From positions 30,568,001-30,628,000 of the forward strand of contig CM060733.1 of the NCBI GenBank assembly GCA_030704615.1: a stretch of 60,000 bases of DNA, read 5' to 3'. Under the pieces are notes generated by a model that was not told where the DNA came from, made no database searches, and saw nothing but the letters and a program-made list of their open reading frames with translations. Of the stretch, positions 42,642 through 54,200 are shown piece by piece; positions within the stretch are counted from its first letter, which is position 1; every line of letters begins with the position of its first letter. Origin of the DNA: Takakia lepidozioides. Taxonomy: Eukaryota > Streptophyta > Takakiopsida > Takakiales > Takakiaceae. The position numbers and the translations under genes are program-made.

Positions 42642-43454
42642 CTGCTCATAATGAAGGCAAAGGCACATTTGATTACGAACCGTCGGCATCAATAGATTCA
42701 CCAGGTTGCACAGATGATCAAGCTTGCTGCGCTTGCAAGCTTTTTATTACATGCAGTAAATGTACATCAGTTCTCTATACAGCATAGTTCTCGCAGCACT
42801 CGCAGCCACCACATTGAAGCGTAACGGTCCATCACCAATTAAGAGGTCCCACGAGTTCCCAAAGTACAGTAAGTAGCAGATCCACTCAGCGAGCACTCAG
42901 CTACTCCAGATCATACTAAAAAAGCTGGCTCCGGGGTACTAGTGTCAACTACAGGTCTGGGGATTCTTATAGCTCGTAATGCTAAAACTGAAAGCTCTAG
43001 TTACATCTTTTGTGACGTATACATAACATGTGATCTGATTTTGAGATATACCCATTAGATCGAAGTTACTGGATTAACCTTGGAAAGTTCATATGTATCA
43101 TTTTTAATACATATTTGATTTGCAGGACCTTCAAGAAACACTCCAGAACATGTACATAGCTAGATACTCTTCTCCGTTGGGATAAACTCAAGTGACTCCA
43201 TGTGATTAAGCCCTTGTGGCATGTATAGTAAGAAGGACAAAATGTGCAGAGCTACTAAACTGGACACTAACTAGTGTTCGGGCCATCTCTTTTAAGTCTC
43301 AGACCTGAACTGGAAGGATTCCTCGTCGATCATCAGGCTGCTCAATCACTACAGCGATAACAAAATGTTAAAAAACGCGCTTGTACATAATCTTTTGAAT
43401 TAGCCGAGCTAAGGGCTGATCAATAGTTCAAGTAATATGTACATCTGATTGTAC
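42642..43454. other. Copy B intron 1; no feature recognised
   Basis: About 810 bp, A/T-rich. The copy A equivalent is 15578-16590. No repeat or ORF of note. Confidence 0.5.
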
Positions 43455-43826
43455 CTTGTTCGCTAGAAGTCTCTCCTTCATGATGTCATCGATTGACCAT
43501 TTGAGCACCTCTTCTACCAGAGAGTGGGTTTTCTTGTCTTCGTTTGCGTGGGGAGCACTGATGATCCGAACAGCCTCCCCATCTCCTTGTACAGAAAGTT
43601 TCTGGAAGAATTCTTGGTTAGGGTGCTGAAGTGTATCTTTCAAAGCTAATGGTTGGGTGGTGTGCAAGGTCTCTGCAGATGATGTTCCTGGACTAGCTGC
43701 TATCGCTTCAGGGGATCTCAGATGAACAACAGGGATAGAGGAGGTTGAATCCTGAGTGTATTTCATTCCATGGGCATTCAACCAACGGACCTCGTCCGCT
43801 TCCCTGGTTGAATGTACTTGACCCAT
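43455..43826 (-). pseudogene. Copy B exon 1 (47-codon in-frame deletion)
   Basis: 124 codons, open, ending LLANK before GTACAA, the same splice position as copy A. The DNRRL-containing segment of copy A is cleanly absent between KDTL and NQEFFQKL. Confidence 0.8.
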
Positions 43827-45924
43827 CTGCAGGACGGATTATGAACTATCAAAGTTATCAGATTTGAACACTTGGAGTGGGCTCAGAATTTTCTCTCTAA
43901 TGAAGTACTGGGAGACCTGTATATTCTAAATGCCGAGCCGCTCAGTCCATATAACTCTCTAGATGTAAAGATATCTACGATCTGTGAAGGCCTTGATATT
44001 CTAAGGAGAATGCTCGGAGAATGGAACACAGTCAGCAGTACACAAGCTGTTCGACACGCACAAGAACCTAACCCGGACCTAGTCCCACATTAAACACGTA
44101 TAGTTCATATCTATCAGACTCATAAGGAATCACCAACATCATTTCCACCTTCCAGAGAGACGCCAATGAATGAAGTGACACAGTAATACAGCTTAAACTA
44201 TGCCAAACTACTCCCAAACTGTAGTACCATGAGAGAGACGAAGTCGCACCTCTCCCCAAACCTGCATACTCTTACAGATCAGTACACATCTGAACGATGA
44301 GCTGTAAGCCAGGTCCAAAATCTCAGTCTATTCAGTACAATGGGGGACTGATACCATAATTCAAAGCAATCCCAGCAGATGAAGGGTCATGCAAGGAACA
44401 ACACCATGACATATTGCATCCAAAGAGCCAATTTCCACCTGATTTGACCCAATATGGAGGTCATGGCACTTGTTCAACGCAGGGGGGGGGTTCTGTTTTC
44501 ACAGTTTACAGCCAGCTCAAAAGGGGGTACTGATGCCATAATTCACAGCAATCCCAGCAGAAGAAGGCACTTGCAAGGAACAGCACCACACACACACAAG
44601 CAGTCTCAAGCTAGCTACTGTGCCGGAGTGGGATTTGACTTCCTCAACTGTAGTGGTTTCTGGAACACTCACATCATGAATGAGTAGATTTAAACACTGC
44701 AGTTCATTCAGTATCTGCCCAACACTTAATACTACACTGTAAAACAATTAATGATGGTGTCTACCATGTAGGCAAGTCCCTGCAAACATTTGCTACAACA
44801 GATTCAGTCAATCAGACTCCCCTACTACTAGAGTTCACATCACATGGCTGTCAACCACTTTGTCAGAAATTTTTTTGAACTTAACTAGGTAGCAAAAGAG
44901 GTGGAGCTAAACATTGTGAGGTCTAAGTACTAAAACACACAGCAAAGACACCAATTTCCACCTACTGTCTTGGTACCATTCATCAAGAGGGGGTGTTTCC
45001 TCCTTTGTAATATCCATACCATGTAACACAAGTATTGTTTTGGTTCCCTGCCAAAGCAGACAGCCCAGTAGAGACTTAAATTGACCACTGCACATACAGA
45101 TCGAGCCCCACCTTAGAACATAATGTTGTAATCTCTCCAACTCAAACACGCCCCTTGAATCCCAGTATGCCTAAGCATTTTCTCCAAATCAGAGAAGTCC
45201 TCAACACACAAGCATATTATGACAATTGCTTCTTCACGGAGTCGTTCATTGCAATCCAAATGCTCCAGCAACTGCTCCAGCCTTTGCACAGGATAGAGAA
45301 GGTCAACATGACCAGCACCTTCCACGTCACTTACACACATATACACACAAAAAGAACTTGCCTCAAGGCTGAATGGGTCCTTTTGTTATGGAAATCACTT
45401 TGTGCACCGGACCACTCTGTCACAACTATAATTAGGTCAGCTGTGGTGGCCATGAAGAGATAGAGACACATTTTAAAATTGTGGGTCTATCACTGTGAAA
45501 TCCAAGGCTCATTACAAATTCATTTTGTACAAAGCAGTGATCAGGCAACAGTCACTTACAGTAGGGTACTTGTGATTTGTGTCTAAGTTTTCAGTCACTT
45601 GAACTTCCCCTTTGACGTCCCACGTTTATGAGGTTGAGCAGTAGCACGGGTTGTCTTTGCTATAGAGATCCCTTGGACGCAGACTTGGCCATCATTTTCC
45701 TTACACAACAATTACCTTGGTGCAGACTAACATTTTCCAAAAACTCAAGAAATGGATTTTGCTTCATCCAATCTGGTTGCCAAAGGAGTATAAAGACAAA
45801 TATCAGCTTTCAGAGAGCAGATTTTTCACTTTATGCAATTTCTGCGGGCAGCTAAGTGACCTACACTGATGGTAGCAAAAATAAGATTTGAATATAGACA
45901 AACAATGAGCAGTCTCTACACCAG
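43827..45924. other. Upstream region of copy B; no gene seen
   Basis: Presumed former promoter side of copy B. Contains a degenerate direct duplication (see 44342-44600) and short unsupported ORFs only. Confidence 0.5.
44342..44600. repeat. Degenerate direct duplication, about 180-bp period
   Basis: gggggactgataccataatt at 44342 and gggggtactgatgccataat at 44523 begin matching stretches of about 70 bp (both continue caatcccagcaga...gcaaggaaca). Confidence 0.75.
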
Positions 45925-45985
45925 TCACTTGTTTGCCTCAATGAATTCGCGGTACTCCCTTTTCATTTTGACACCAGCTATATGC
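45925..45985 (-). pseudogene. NTRC-like last exon remnant
   Basis: Minus strand reads IAGVKMKREYREFIEANK then TGA, after a TTGCAG acceptor. This matches the conserved C-terminus of plant NADPH-dependent thioredoxin reductase C (SGVKMKKEYREFIE). The family identification is from recalled conservation. Confidence 0.78.
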
Positions 45986-46331
45986 CTGCAAACAAGAATG
46001 GCCCAGTTCAGCATAACTAACATCGTGCCAAGAATTACCTTTGCCAGCTGTTTCAGTCTCAGATAATAATAGAGCTTCGGCTAGTGCCCTAGCTGTGTTT
46101 ACGTGGCTACACTCTAAAACAAAACAGGGGCATTTGAACAGTTGAAGTGACTTGTGTGTTATAGAACCACTTTAAGCCTGTATGACCAAAAACCAGCATG
46201 CAGCCATCTTTGCCTAGACTATGCTGAGAAGGCCTGTATGCTCCTCTCCCATGAATAAAGCTTGACACCATGGCATTCTTCATCCTTCTTCAGATGTCCA
46301 GGCAGTATGCAAAACAGCATGAGGTCTGCAC

Positions 46332-46436
46332 CTTATTAACAATAGGTTTGAGTGTTCGGCAAGGCCCGCAAGTAGGTGAAGTGTACAGGACCCCAAGCAA
46401 CCGAGGGCTCTCATGATACAGTTTCCTTAGCGTGTA
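46332..46436 (-). pseudogene. NTRC-like thioredoxin-domain exon
   Basis: 35 codons between a TACAG acceptor and an AAG|GTGCAG donor: [20 protein letters not shown] and the active site [13 protein letters not shown]. This is the thioredoxin motif of NTRC, a chloroplast enzyme that reduces 2-Cys peroxiredoxins with NADPH. The following exon (VHFVEIDIEE region) cannot be found before 45985, so the gene is incomplete. Confidence 0.82.
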
Positions 46437-46797
46437 CTGTATAAAAGGAAGACAATTAGAGGACTCTTTGATGGATACAATACTACAAAACACTGATGCT
46501 TTATCGGACATTTACTTTCACTCAAACACAATGGACCCACCTCTCAGTTCATGCTCAAATCAAAGGCTTTGTTGCGTTGAAATCGATAAAAAGAAGAGAC
46601 AGGTCATCAAATCACCATCACTCGAGTGACTGGGCCCTAAACTTGCTGAAATATGTTCACTACCAAAACTAAGAGGACAACGTTCAGTCTATGATCGTTG
46701 TCCAGCACAGCGTCATAGGCGATTAAACAGTAGGGCAATGAATGAATGAACACCACCAGGCTACAGTATCACGAGAGCGACATGACCTCTTGGTTAC
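46437..46797. other. Between NTRC-like exons; no exon found
   Basis: The exon expected here (end of the reductase domain, RQAVTAAGSG-type) is not visible in any minus-strand frame. Confidence 0.5.
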
Positions 46798-46843
46798 CTG
46801 AAGATCTCCGGCAGCATATACACCCTCCACTGACGTATCAGTG
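46798..46843 (-). pseudogene. NTRC-like reductase-domain exon remnant
   Basis: 46 bases between AACAG and CTTCAG|GTAACC encode TDTSVEGVYAAGDLQ, the conserved FAD-contacting GVFAAGD motif near the end of thioredoxin reductase domains. It lies in the right order and orientation before the CGPC exon. Confidence 0.75.
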
Positions 46844-47126
46844 CTGTTTTTCGATTCTTTCCTGTTGCCACATTGGCAGTAACATGTTAAGATCACTCCA
46901 AAACCACCATAGATCCACCAATGAGCTACCATGCAGAGTTCAACATCGGAATTTAGGGACGACTCCGATAACAGGATCTCAGGGCCGAGTTTCATGAGAG
47001 GTAAAACAGGCTGAAACAGGTCGAAGACGAAGGTGCCCTCACCACATTGCGTGAAACCCCTCCGCGCTCGAGCACGCCCTTCCCCGCGCTGCTTTTCGGG
47101 CATTTCGGGCAGGTTCCAAAGAAATT

Positions 47127-47196
47127 GATGACGACGATGACATGGCTACGATGATGTGTCTATGATGACCTGGCGACGATGACGTGGCACTATGGC
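47127..47196. repeat. Short GATGAC-type microsatellite
   Basis: Degenerate run of gatgacgacgatgacatgg / gatgacctggcgacgatgac. Confidence 0.6.
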
Positions 47197-47386
47197 ACCC
47201 TATTCCTGCTCTACGCTAAACTAGCTTCCGACCTTAGGTCGTCGCTAGAATTCCCAGTACATATTTTATGGGTTTTATGGGCCGCAGCAGACCTGCTTGC
47301 CCAACAGACTGAGCCGCAGCGGACCCTCCGTCGGGTAGGGGAGCTCCCACCCTTTGTGACCCTCTCTGCTACGCATGGGCCCCACC

Positions 47387-47394
47387 GTAAGCAC
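47387..47394. repeat. 8-bp TSD, left
   Basis: gtaagcac, identical to 48155-48162. Confidence 0.85.
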
Positions 47395-48154
47395 CAGTGT
47401 TGGGCGGGTATTACTTTTTCTAATACCAGCCGGGTCCGGGTATTGAAAAGAAATTAATTTGCAATACCAGCTGGTTCCATAGTATTGAAAGATTTCCTTC
47501 ATTTTAATACCCCCCGGTTCTCAATAGTAGTATGATTTTCGATTTGCGGACGGGTATCAATAGGATGGGTATTCCAATCTAATACCAGCCGGTTATCAAC
47601 CCGGGTATAAATAATAAAAACTAAAAATAAAAATAACCACTAAATCATTAATATGTATTGAGTTTAGAAGATTTCAGTTGATTTCACAATGAAATTAATT
47701 ATTATGTTGCAAAATTCAGTCTTTACATTACATAATAACAGCGTTGCAGATTTTAGTATCCAAATTGAAGCAATCTTAGTTAAAAGAAGACTGATTGCAA
47801 CCACATAAGCCACCCTACATGTGCTAAAACAAATAAAGAATAGGGGCGGGCCCGCCCTATATGTGGTAAGAAATCAAGCATAGTGGCGGCCCTTGGGGTT
47901 GGACATGCTCTCCCTGACATGTGCACCCTCTTACCCTGACCCCTGACATATTGTGCACCTAGCCAATTTCCTATTCATACCATGGTATAGTCCTTGTTTT
48001 CGCCCATAATACGGGTATGCACCCGGGTATTGCCTTGGCAATACCAGCCGGTCCGGTTATCAACCATAGTATTGGAATTGCCAATACCAGCCGGGTTGGT
48101 TATTCAATACCCTAGTTGATACCCGGCCAGACCCTACATACCAGTCCAACACTG
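47395..48154. mobile_element. Non-autonomous hAT-like DNA transposon (760 bp)
   Basis: Starts CAGTGTTGG and ends CCAACACTG, flanked by perfect 8-bp duplications (gtaagcac). CAGTG-type termini with 8-bp TSDs are the hallmark of hAT elements. The terminal regions are rich in repeated 'aataccagccgg...ttatcaa' motifs in both orientations (subterminal repeats, probably transposase-binding sites). The AT-rich middle has no transposase ORF. Confidence 0.88.
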
Positions 48155-48162
48155 GTAAGCAC
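48155..48162. repeat. 8-bp TSD, right
   Basis: gtaagcac directly after CCAACACTG. Confidence 0.85.
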
Positions 48163-48341
48163 ACGCGTGCGCATTGAAGACGCTATTATCTTTCAATGAG
48201 AAGTGGCGACAGCGGTCCTTGAGGAGGGGGAAAAATTAACCCCACTGCAAGCACACGCGTGCGCATCGAAGACGCTATTATCTTTCCATGAGAAGTGAGC
48301 CCACAATTCAAGTCCTTGAGGAGGGGGAAAAATTAACCCCC
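48158..48341. repeat. Tandem duplication of about 92 bp beside the hAT element
   Basis: aagcacacgcgtgcgcat begins both units (48158 and about 48250); both end gaggagggggaaaaattaac. The middle parts differ (cgacagcggt versus cccacaattcaa). Confidence 0.85.
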
Positions 48342-48475
48342 TTTATTTATGGGCCATGAATAGGACGATCAACGTCACGAGCAATCCCACACACAGGGCA
48401 GGGCAGCGGGTTTGAACCCCAGACCACCAGGGCGACACACTGTGCACTTACCAGCTGAGCTACCAGCCAATGTGC
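48342..48475 (-). mobile_element. tRNA-like SINE head
   Basis: The minus strand has an A-box-like tagctcagctggtaa (48449-48463) and a B-box-like ggggttcaaaccc (48408-48420) at tRNA spacing. The ends do not form an acceptor stem, so this is a tRNA-derived SINE (or tRNA relic), not a tRNA gene. The tandem units at 48158-48341 may be its body. Confidence 0.65.
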
Positions 48476-48479
48476 GATG

Positions 48480-49139
48480 GTATTCTATTCTCTCTTTCTT
48501 AGGTTGTGCTCATGCGTGGTTATTTAAAATTTTACTAGGGCTTCGCGTTGCTCCGCACTACTAGCTACGAATTCTGAGAACTGCGTTCAATTTTTCATAA
48601 AAAAAAGGGTTGGTCATCCCCACGGTGTTACATGCAGAGATCTCATGTTTTGTTTTTTCTGGAATAAAAATGGCAGATCTGCATTTCAATGTTCAATTTT
48701 CACAAGCTGCACTAATCAATAACAACATACCCAAATACCCCTACATTCATTATATGAACTTTCAAGCAGCCACCATGGGATTGGATCTTGGTGGGTTAAG
48801 GCTAGCTTTTGACAATATTCATGTAAGTTCATCAAGGGCTCCATCCAAAGCCACACCACAAGAAACAAACAAACATGTCCAAATTTAAGATGTTGAACAA
48901 ACTTATGCACAGTGCTGCCTCTTTCATCAAGCTCATTAAAATTCGTATTCACTTCCATCTTCAAGCTTTGGAGAAGCTCCACCACCCAAACCCAGAATTA
49001 GGACAACACTCTGATTTCCATCCACTGTCACCAGAATCAGTAAAAAATCACCCCTTTAGTCAAGTGCAATTGTGGGCTGACTTCCTACCTATGCCGGGTA
49101 GACCCCACTATCAGGAAATGGTGGATGGTCTGAGTAGCT
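48480..49139. other. No gene seen
   Basis: AT-rich; a few short ORFs without conserved motifs on either strand. Confidence 0.45.
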
Positions 49140-52100
49140 ACACAGATCAATGAATGAAGCATTGCTCGGCCAACAATCTTTGAGATGAATTTGGTGGAGG
49201 TGTGGCAGTCTCCACACACTCGAAGATTCTTGATGAGTCGTGCTGATCAGCCCAAAACCAATGGCCAGCTTTTCACTGTGGTGACAAAGAGAAAATTCAT
49301 TTCCTCCACATCATGCAATAAAAAGCGTGTGTCAGGCACATACCCCGCCTCCTTCATCTGCCCAGACAATCTTCTCAGCTCAGCATGGATTTCCTTAATT
49401 CTGGGATGCAACTTATCATCTCGTTCCTTTCTAACCCCTCTGACCTTCATCATTCTTCTCACCTTTGCAGTATCATCCCACCTGCCAGCTGCAGCATAAA
49501 TGTTTGATATAGCAGCACATAAGTCGCGGCATCCTGTTCATCCCACTTGATGATAGATGTTGCCACACATTCAGCCATCTCCACATTGCCATGGATTCTG
49601 CAGGCACCAAGCAAGGCTTTCCACACCACAACATCTGGATTGATTGACATTTTATTAATCAGGTCCACTGCCTTATCCAGTTGTCCCGCACGTCCAAGAA
49701 GGTCCACCATGCAGCCAAAGTGTTTTACTGTCAGATTGATACCATGATCTTGACTCAGGGAATCGAAGTAGTGTCTTCATTCATTCAGTAGGTAAGTGTG
49801 GCTGTATGCAGAGAGAACACATATAAAGGTGATATTGTTCGGCTTCAAGCCTTTCTTTTGCATTCCTTCAAATAGTTGCAGGACCTCCCTATGACAACCA
49901 TGTTGGGCATATCCTACGATCATCGCATTCCACGACACCATATTTCATTCAGCCATATTGTCAAATACTCCCTTTGCATCCTCAATGCACTCACATTTCG
50001 CATACAAGTGAACCAGGGCAGTGTCCAGAATGACATTTGGTACAATTCCAGCTTTGATGATGTCACCGTGCACCTCTTTGCCTTTTTCCAGGGCTGCCAG
50101 GCTTGCACACGCATTGCAAACGTACACAAACATGATGTGGTTGGGCTTCACCCCTTCCCCCAGGCCTCCATCCCGCACCCCTGCTATGCATATCCTACAA
50201 GCATGGCGTTCCATGACACCAAATCTCATTCAACCATATTGTTGAACACTCCCTCCACATCCTCAATGCCCCCACATTTGGCATACATGTCTACAAGGGT
50301 ATTGTTCAGAATCACATTTGGTACAATTCTAGCTTTGGCAATGCAACCATGCACCTCTTTGCCCTTTTCAAGGGCTGTCAGGCTTGCACATGCATTGCAA
50401 ACGCACACAAACGTGATGTGGTTGGGCTTCACCCCTTCGCAAATCATTTGCTCATAGGTCTCCAAGGCCTCCATCATGCGCCCCTGTTGTGCATACCCTA
50501 CAAGCATGGCGTTCCACGACACCGAAACTCGTTCAGCCATATTGTGGAAAACTCCCTCCACATCCCTCAACGCTCCCACGTTTGGCATACATGTCCACCA
50601 GGGTAGTGTTCAGGATGACATCTGGTACAATTCCAGCTTTGACGATGCAACCATGGACCTCTTTGCCCTATTCCAAGGCTGCCAGGCTTGCACACGCACT
50701 GCAAACACACACAAACGTGATGTGGTCGGGCTTCACCCATTCGCACATCATTTGCTCATAGGTCTCCAAAGCCTCCATCCCGCGCCCCTACTATATATAC
50801 CCAGCAAGCATCGCGTTGGGCAGTGTTCAGAATGACATATGGTACAATTCCAGATTTGACGATGTTACCATGGGCCTCTTTCCACTTTTCCAGGGTTGCC
50901 AGGCTTGCACACACACTGCAAATGCAAACAAACGTGCCTTTAGTTAACCATCTACCCATGCAGGTTGCTTGTAGCTACCGATCCACAGGGAATCATAGGT
51001 AATCTGGAGCTTGAAGTCCGGTTCCCTTGGATGAATCTGGACCTACACTCTATCCCTGCTCCTTCAACTATCCATGCCTCTGCACAAATCATGTATACAT
51101 CCTTGCCTTCATGCTAGCAGCTGACAATGACAGCCTGTGACAGGCTCAACAAACTCTAGAATAGAGCTCCAAAGCCTCCATCCCGCGCCCCTGCCTTATA
51201 CAGTTCATTATATAACTCCGTAATACACAGTTCACTATATAACTCCGTAATATAGATGCACAGCGGGCTAGGGTGGAGTAGATAGAGAAAAGATAATGAC
51301 CATGGACCTCTTTTTACTTTTCCAGGGCTGCCAGGCTTGCATACGCATTGCAAACGCAAACAAACGTGATGTGGTTGGGCTTCACCCCCTTCGCACATCA
51401 TTTGCTCATAGGTCTCCAAAGCCTCCATCCCGCACCCTTGCTGTGCATATCCTGCAATCATTGCACTCCACGACACCACATCTCGTTCAGCCATACTGTC
51501 GAACACTCCCTTCATACATGTCCCGTATCATTAGCTCATAGGTCTCCATAGCCTCCCTACCACACCCATTCTGGGCATATCCTGCGATCATTGCACTCCA
51601 TGAGACCAAAATTTGTCTAGCCATATTGCCAAACACCCGAGTTGCATCTTCAAGGCTGCCACATTTGGCATACCATCGACTAGGGTATTCTCCAAAATGA
51701 TATCTGGCTTACCAAGGCAGTACCTAGAATGTTATCTGACACAATTCTGGCTTGATAATGCTAGCATGGATCTCTTTGCCCTTCTCAAGGGCTGCCACAC
51801 TGGCACAGACCTTGAGAACCCACCTCCATGTAGCCTATAATCATGGAGTTCCATAACACAACATCTCGTTCCGCCATTTTGTAGAGCACTTGACGCGCAT
51901 TCTCCATGCCCCCGCATTTGACAAACATGTCAGTGAGGGCAATCTCCAGAATGATATCTGCTGCACTTTAACCTCTGATGATATCAACATGATCTCTTTG
52001 CCCTTCTCTAGGTCTCCTAGACTGGCACATGCATTGAGCACAGAAGTGAAAGTGACCCTGTTGGGCATCACCCCCTACCTATGCATTAGCTCATAGATCT

Positions 52101-52470
52101 CGAAAGCCTCCCTAACACACCCATGTTGAGCATATTCTGCAATCATGGCATTCCATGAAACCACATATCGCCAACCCACCCCTTCGAGTAGCATTTGCTC
52201 ATAGGTCTCCAAAGCATTCCTACCACACCCATGCTTGGTGAATCCTGCCAACATTATATTCCACGTGATCAAAGATCGTTGAGGCATTTGTTGAACACTT
52301 GGTGAGCATCCATGATGCTCCTGCACTTAACATACATGTTGACAAGGGTGTCGAGTAGAAAAACTTTTGGCGCGAATCCACTTTGGATAATGTGAGTGTG
52401 CATCTGCTTTCCAGCTTCCAGACCTCCATCTTGATGCACTTAAGCAAGAGACAGACATTTGTATCTGAAT
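49140..52470 (-). pseudogene. PPR-DYW (PLS class) gene, decayed
   Basis: Reading from 52470 down, the minus strand contains many PPR motifs in broken frames (ERDVVSWSAMIAGYAQQG, ALETYEQMICEGVKPNHITF, NACASLTALEKGKEVHG). An E domain follows (LLGRAGQLDKAVDLI, VVWKALLGACRIHGN; 49459-49740), then part of a DYW deaminase: YVPDTRFLLHDVEE; the HSE zinc motif (CHHSEKLAIGFGL, about 49235-49280) in a second frame; and the CxxCH motif (VCGDCHTSTKF, about 49180-49215). The end with the DYW tripeptide is missing. DYW PPR proteins edit C to U in organelle RNA. Stops and frameshifts throughout show this copy is dead. Confidence 0.88.
50080..51560. repeat. Near-identical PPR repeat units at DNA level, about 300-bp period
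   Basis: The stretch around 'gatgtggttgggcttcaccc' recurs at about 50134, 50415, 50719 and 51368, together with 'catttgctcataggtctcca' and 'gcctccatc..gcgcccc'. A 300-bp period equals one P-L-S triplet, so the gene grew by recent tandem duplication of triplets. Confidence 0.82.
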
Positions 52471-54200
52471 CTTCTGAAATGCCTCATTGGTTTAAAGTCT
52501 GTAGAGGCTCTGTCAGACTGCTTGCCGCACAAAGCATCTTCACATGCCCAGAAGTGCCATTCTCTAGCTCAACAGGGAAACAAACCCTACAAAAATGCCA
52601 CGGGCTTCCATTAACCGACCCTTCACTTTCAGATTAATGTGGACCTCCCCCCCATCCAAAGGCTTCTTCTCCTCCTCTTTGTGAAATTTTCTCCTGCATT
52701 GTAATAGAGGGAATGGGCGTGTTGGCGATTCGGCCCGTAAGCGGCATTTGGGGAGCCCTATGGCCCGCGCACAGGGAGGTCGGCCCAACACGCTCGTTCA
52801 ATGGCGTTAAAAGAGGTGTGGCGGATTCTCGCCGCACGTGGTACAATAGATTGAGGTTCGATTATTCTATCAATTGCCCAGATTCAGAGCCCGGAGGAGG
52901 ATACGTTATAAACGGGTCGAAAGCCTCAGGGGAAGGGGGTGGGTTGATGGCTGATGACATGGCCTCGGTGGTAGGTCCCGTAGTCCTCTGTGCGTATCGG
53001 ATCCCTGCGATTCTGCCCTGGGTGGCAGATTCGGCCTGAGAATTAGGCCGAAAAAGTGGCAGAAGCCGCCACACTTGTTTTTAACGTTGGTGCTATCCTC
53101 CACACCAGCCATGATTATAACAACCACACCTAGCCACAAAAGGCAGACGCGCACAGAGCGGATTCGTCAGCCTCATTGTCAAGTTATTATACCACTAGTC
53201 TGAAACTAGCTAGGAAATAGCTAGCTTTTACATATTGACATTTGGGATTGGCCCAAGTGTCAATCCAGGGGTCAAGGCAGATTTAGGCCCTGGAGTGGTT
53301 ATCTTCACGGCAAGCGCGGAGGCTCATCTTTCTCGAGTTGAGCCTCACCGCGCCTAGCTATGGCGCCGTAGTGTGGATTCCTATGGCATGGGGTGCACTT
53401 GGCTTGACTTGTATTTGTGTGATGAGGTTATATATGCATGAGTTTATGCTTCAGCTTTGTGAGCTCGCATGAGCTTGTGCTTGTATTCTTCTTCTTTATC
53501 ACTCGAGAAAGATAAGCTCGTATTTGTGAGTGCCAGATACGAGTTAGTTGTAGCACTTGTGGTTTTTGCTTGAGAATGAGAGAAACCAAGTTGTTATGCA
53601 AGGAGCACCGTGGAGCTCTTGGTTGTTAGAAGCGGAGGCGATGGGGTTACGAGGTGGTGTAGACCTTGGCATTCGATCTTCAGCTTCAGAGATGAAAGCA
53701 CCATGCTGAAGGTAATTCCAGAGCACCTTGATGGTTTCAGATTGTGTACATGCATGAGCAAGCACGATTGGGAAGAGGACCAGTCAAGAGCAGGTTATAG
53801 TGGCTTTGGTGGCAAAGCTGAGAATTGGACTTGGGAATGCGAGCTTTCATTGTGTGAAGGATTGCAAGACCAAGCGAAAGGGCTGATTTGGCTTGGGGCA
53901 AATCAGTGCACTTTGTGAGTATGGTGAGATTGGGTTTCAATCTCGAGCTTCAGCATTGAGAGGGCTCTTGTCATGGCAAGAGCAGGGCTGGAACAAGAGC
54001 TAAGAGGTGCGGCAAGGCCATGGATTGTGCACCTAGGGTTTAGAGCTTGGAAGAAAAGCTCTTGCCCCCACAAGAGAAGTGTCTTGTGGCTGGAAATGTA
54101 AGCCTTAGGGTTTCAGGAGATTGGCAAAGGTTGTGGAGTGCTTAGTCTTGTCTTTCTTAGAGAGCATCAAGAAGCCAAGGAGCCAAGATAGGGGGCTGAT
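52471..54200. other. No gene identified
   Basis: An open stretch at 52713-53039 (plus) has no recognisable domain. 53040-54200 has no ORF of interest; repeated 'gagcttg'/'agcttca' words begin near 53440. It may be the 5' flank or LTR of the element to the right, but no LTR pair or PBS could be found. Confidence 0.4.

Larger units (their letters stand above)
20330..43826 (-). pseudogene. Giant dual-helicase/TPR gene, copy B (decayed tandem paralogue)
   Basis: Same exon order, orientation and intron phases as copy A, with exons recognisable at 43455-43826, 42057-42641, 40604-41800, 40084-40420, 39332-39856, 38352-39079 plus 23971-24540, 23426-23768, 22631-22868, 21747-22344 and 20698-21392. 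Amino-acid similarity is moderate, so the duplication is old. Lesions: a 47-codon in-frame loss in exon 1; a deletion fusing exon 5 to exon 8; a 2-base deletion near 39370; a 4-base deletion near 38690; a retrotransposon in exon 9; a short deletion near 23575 just after motif VI; loss of 1,574 bases of exon 12; and a duplicated segment in exon 13. The helicase 1 exons (3 and 4) are still fully open, so a truncated product is conceivable, but the gene as a whole is not functional. Confidence 0.88.

Noticed and set aside
45113-45346. 77-codon minus-strand ORF (VQRLEQLLEHLDCNERL)
   Set aside because: No recognisable domain, no clear splice context and no copy elsewhere; not supported as an exon.
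48405-48475. tRNA gene on the minus strand
   Set aside because: A and B boxes are present but no acceptor stem or clear anticodon arm forms; better explained as a SINE head.
50080-51560. CRISPR-like spaced repeats
   Set aside because: The period and content are PPR triplets in a eukaryotic gene; units are long and contiguous.
52713-53039. 108-codon plus-strand ORF
   Set aside because: No recognised motif; GC-rich region where chance open frames are common.
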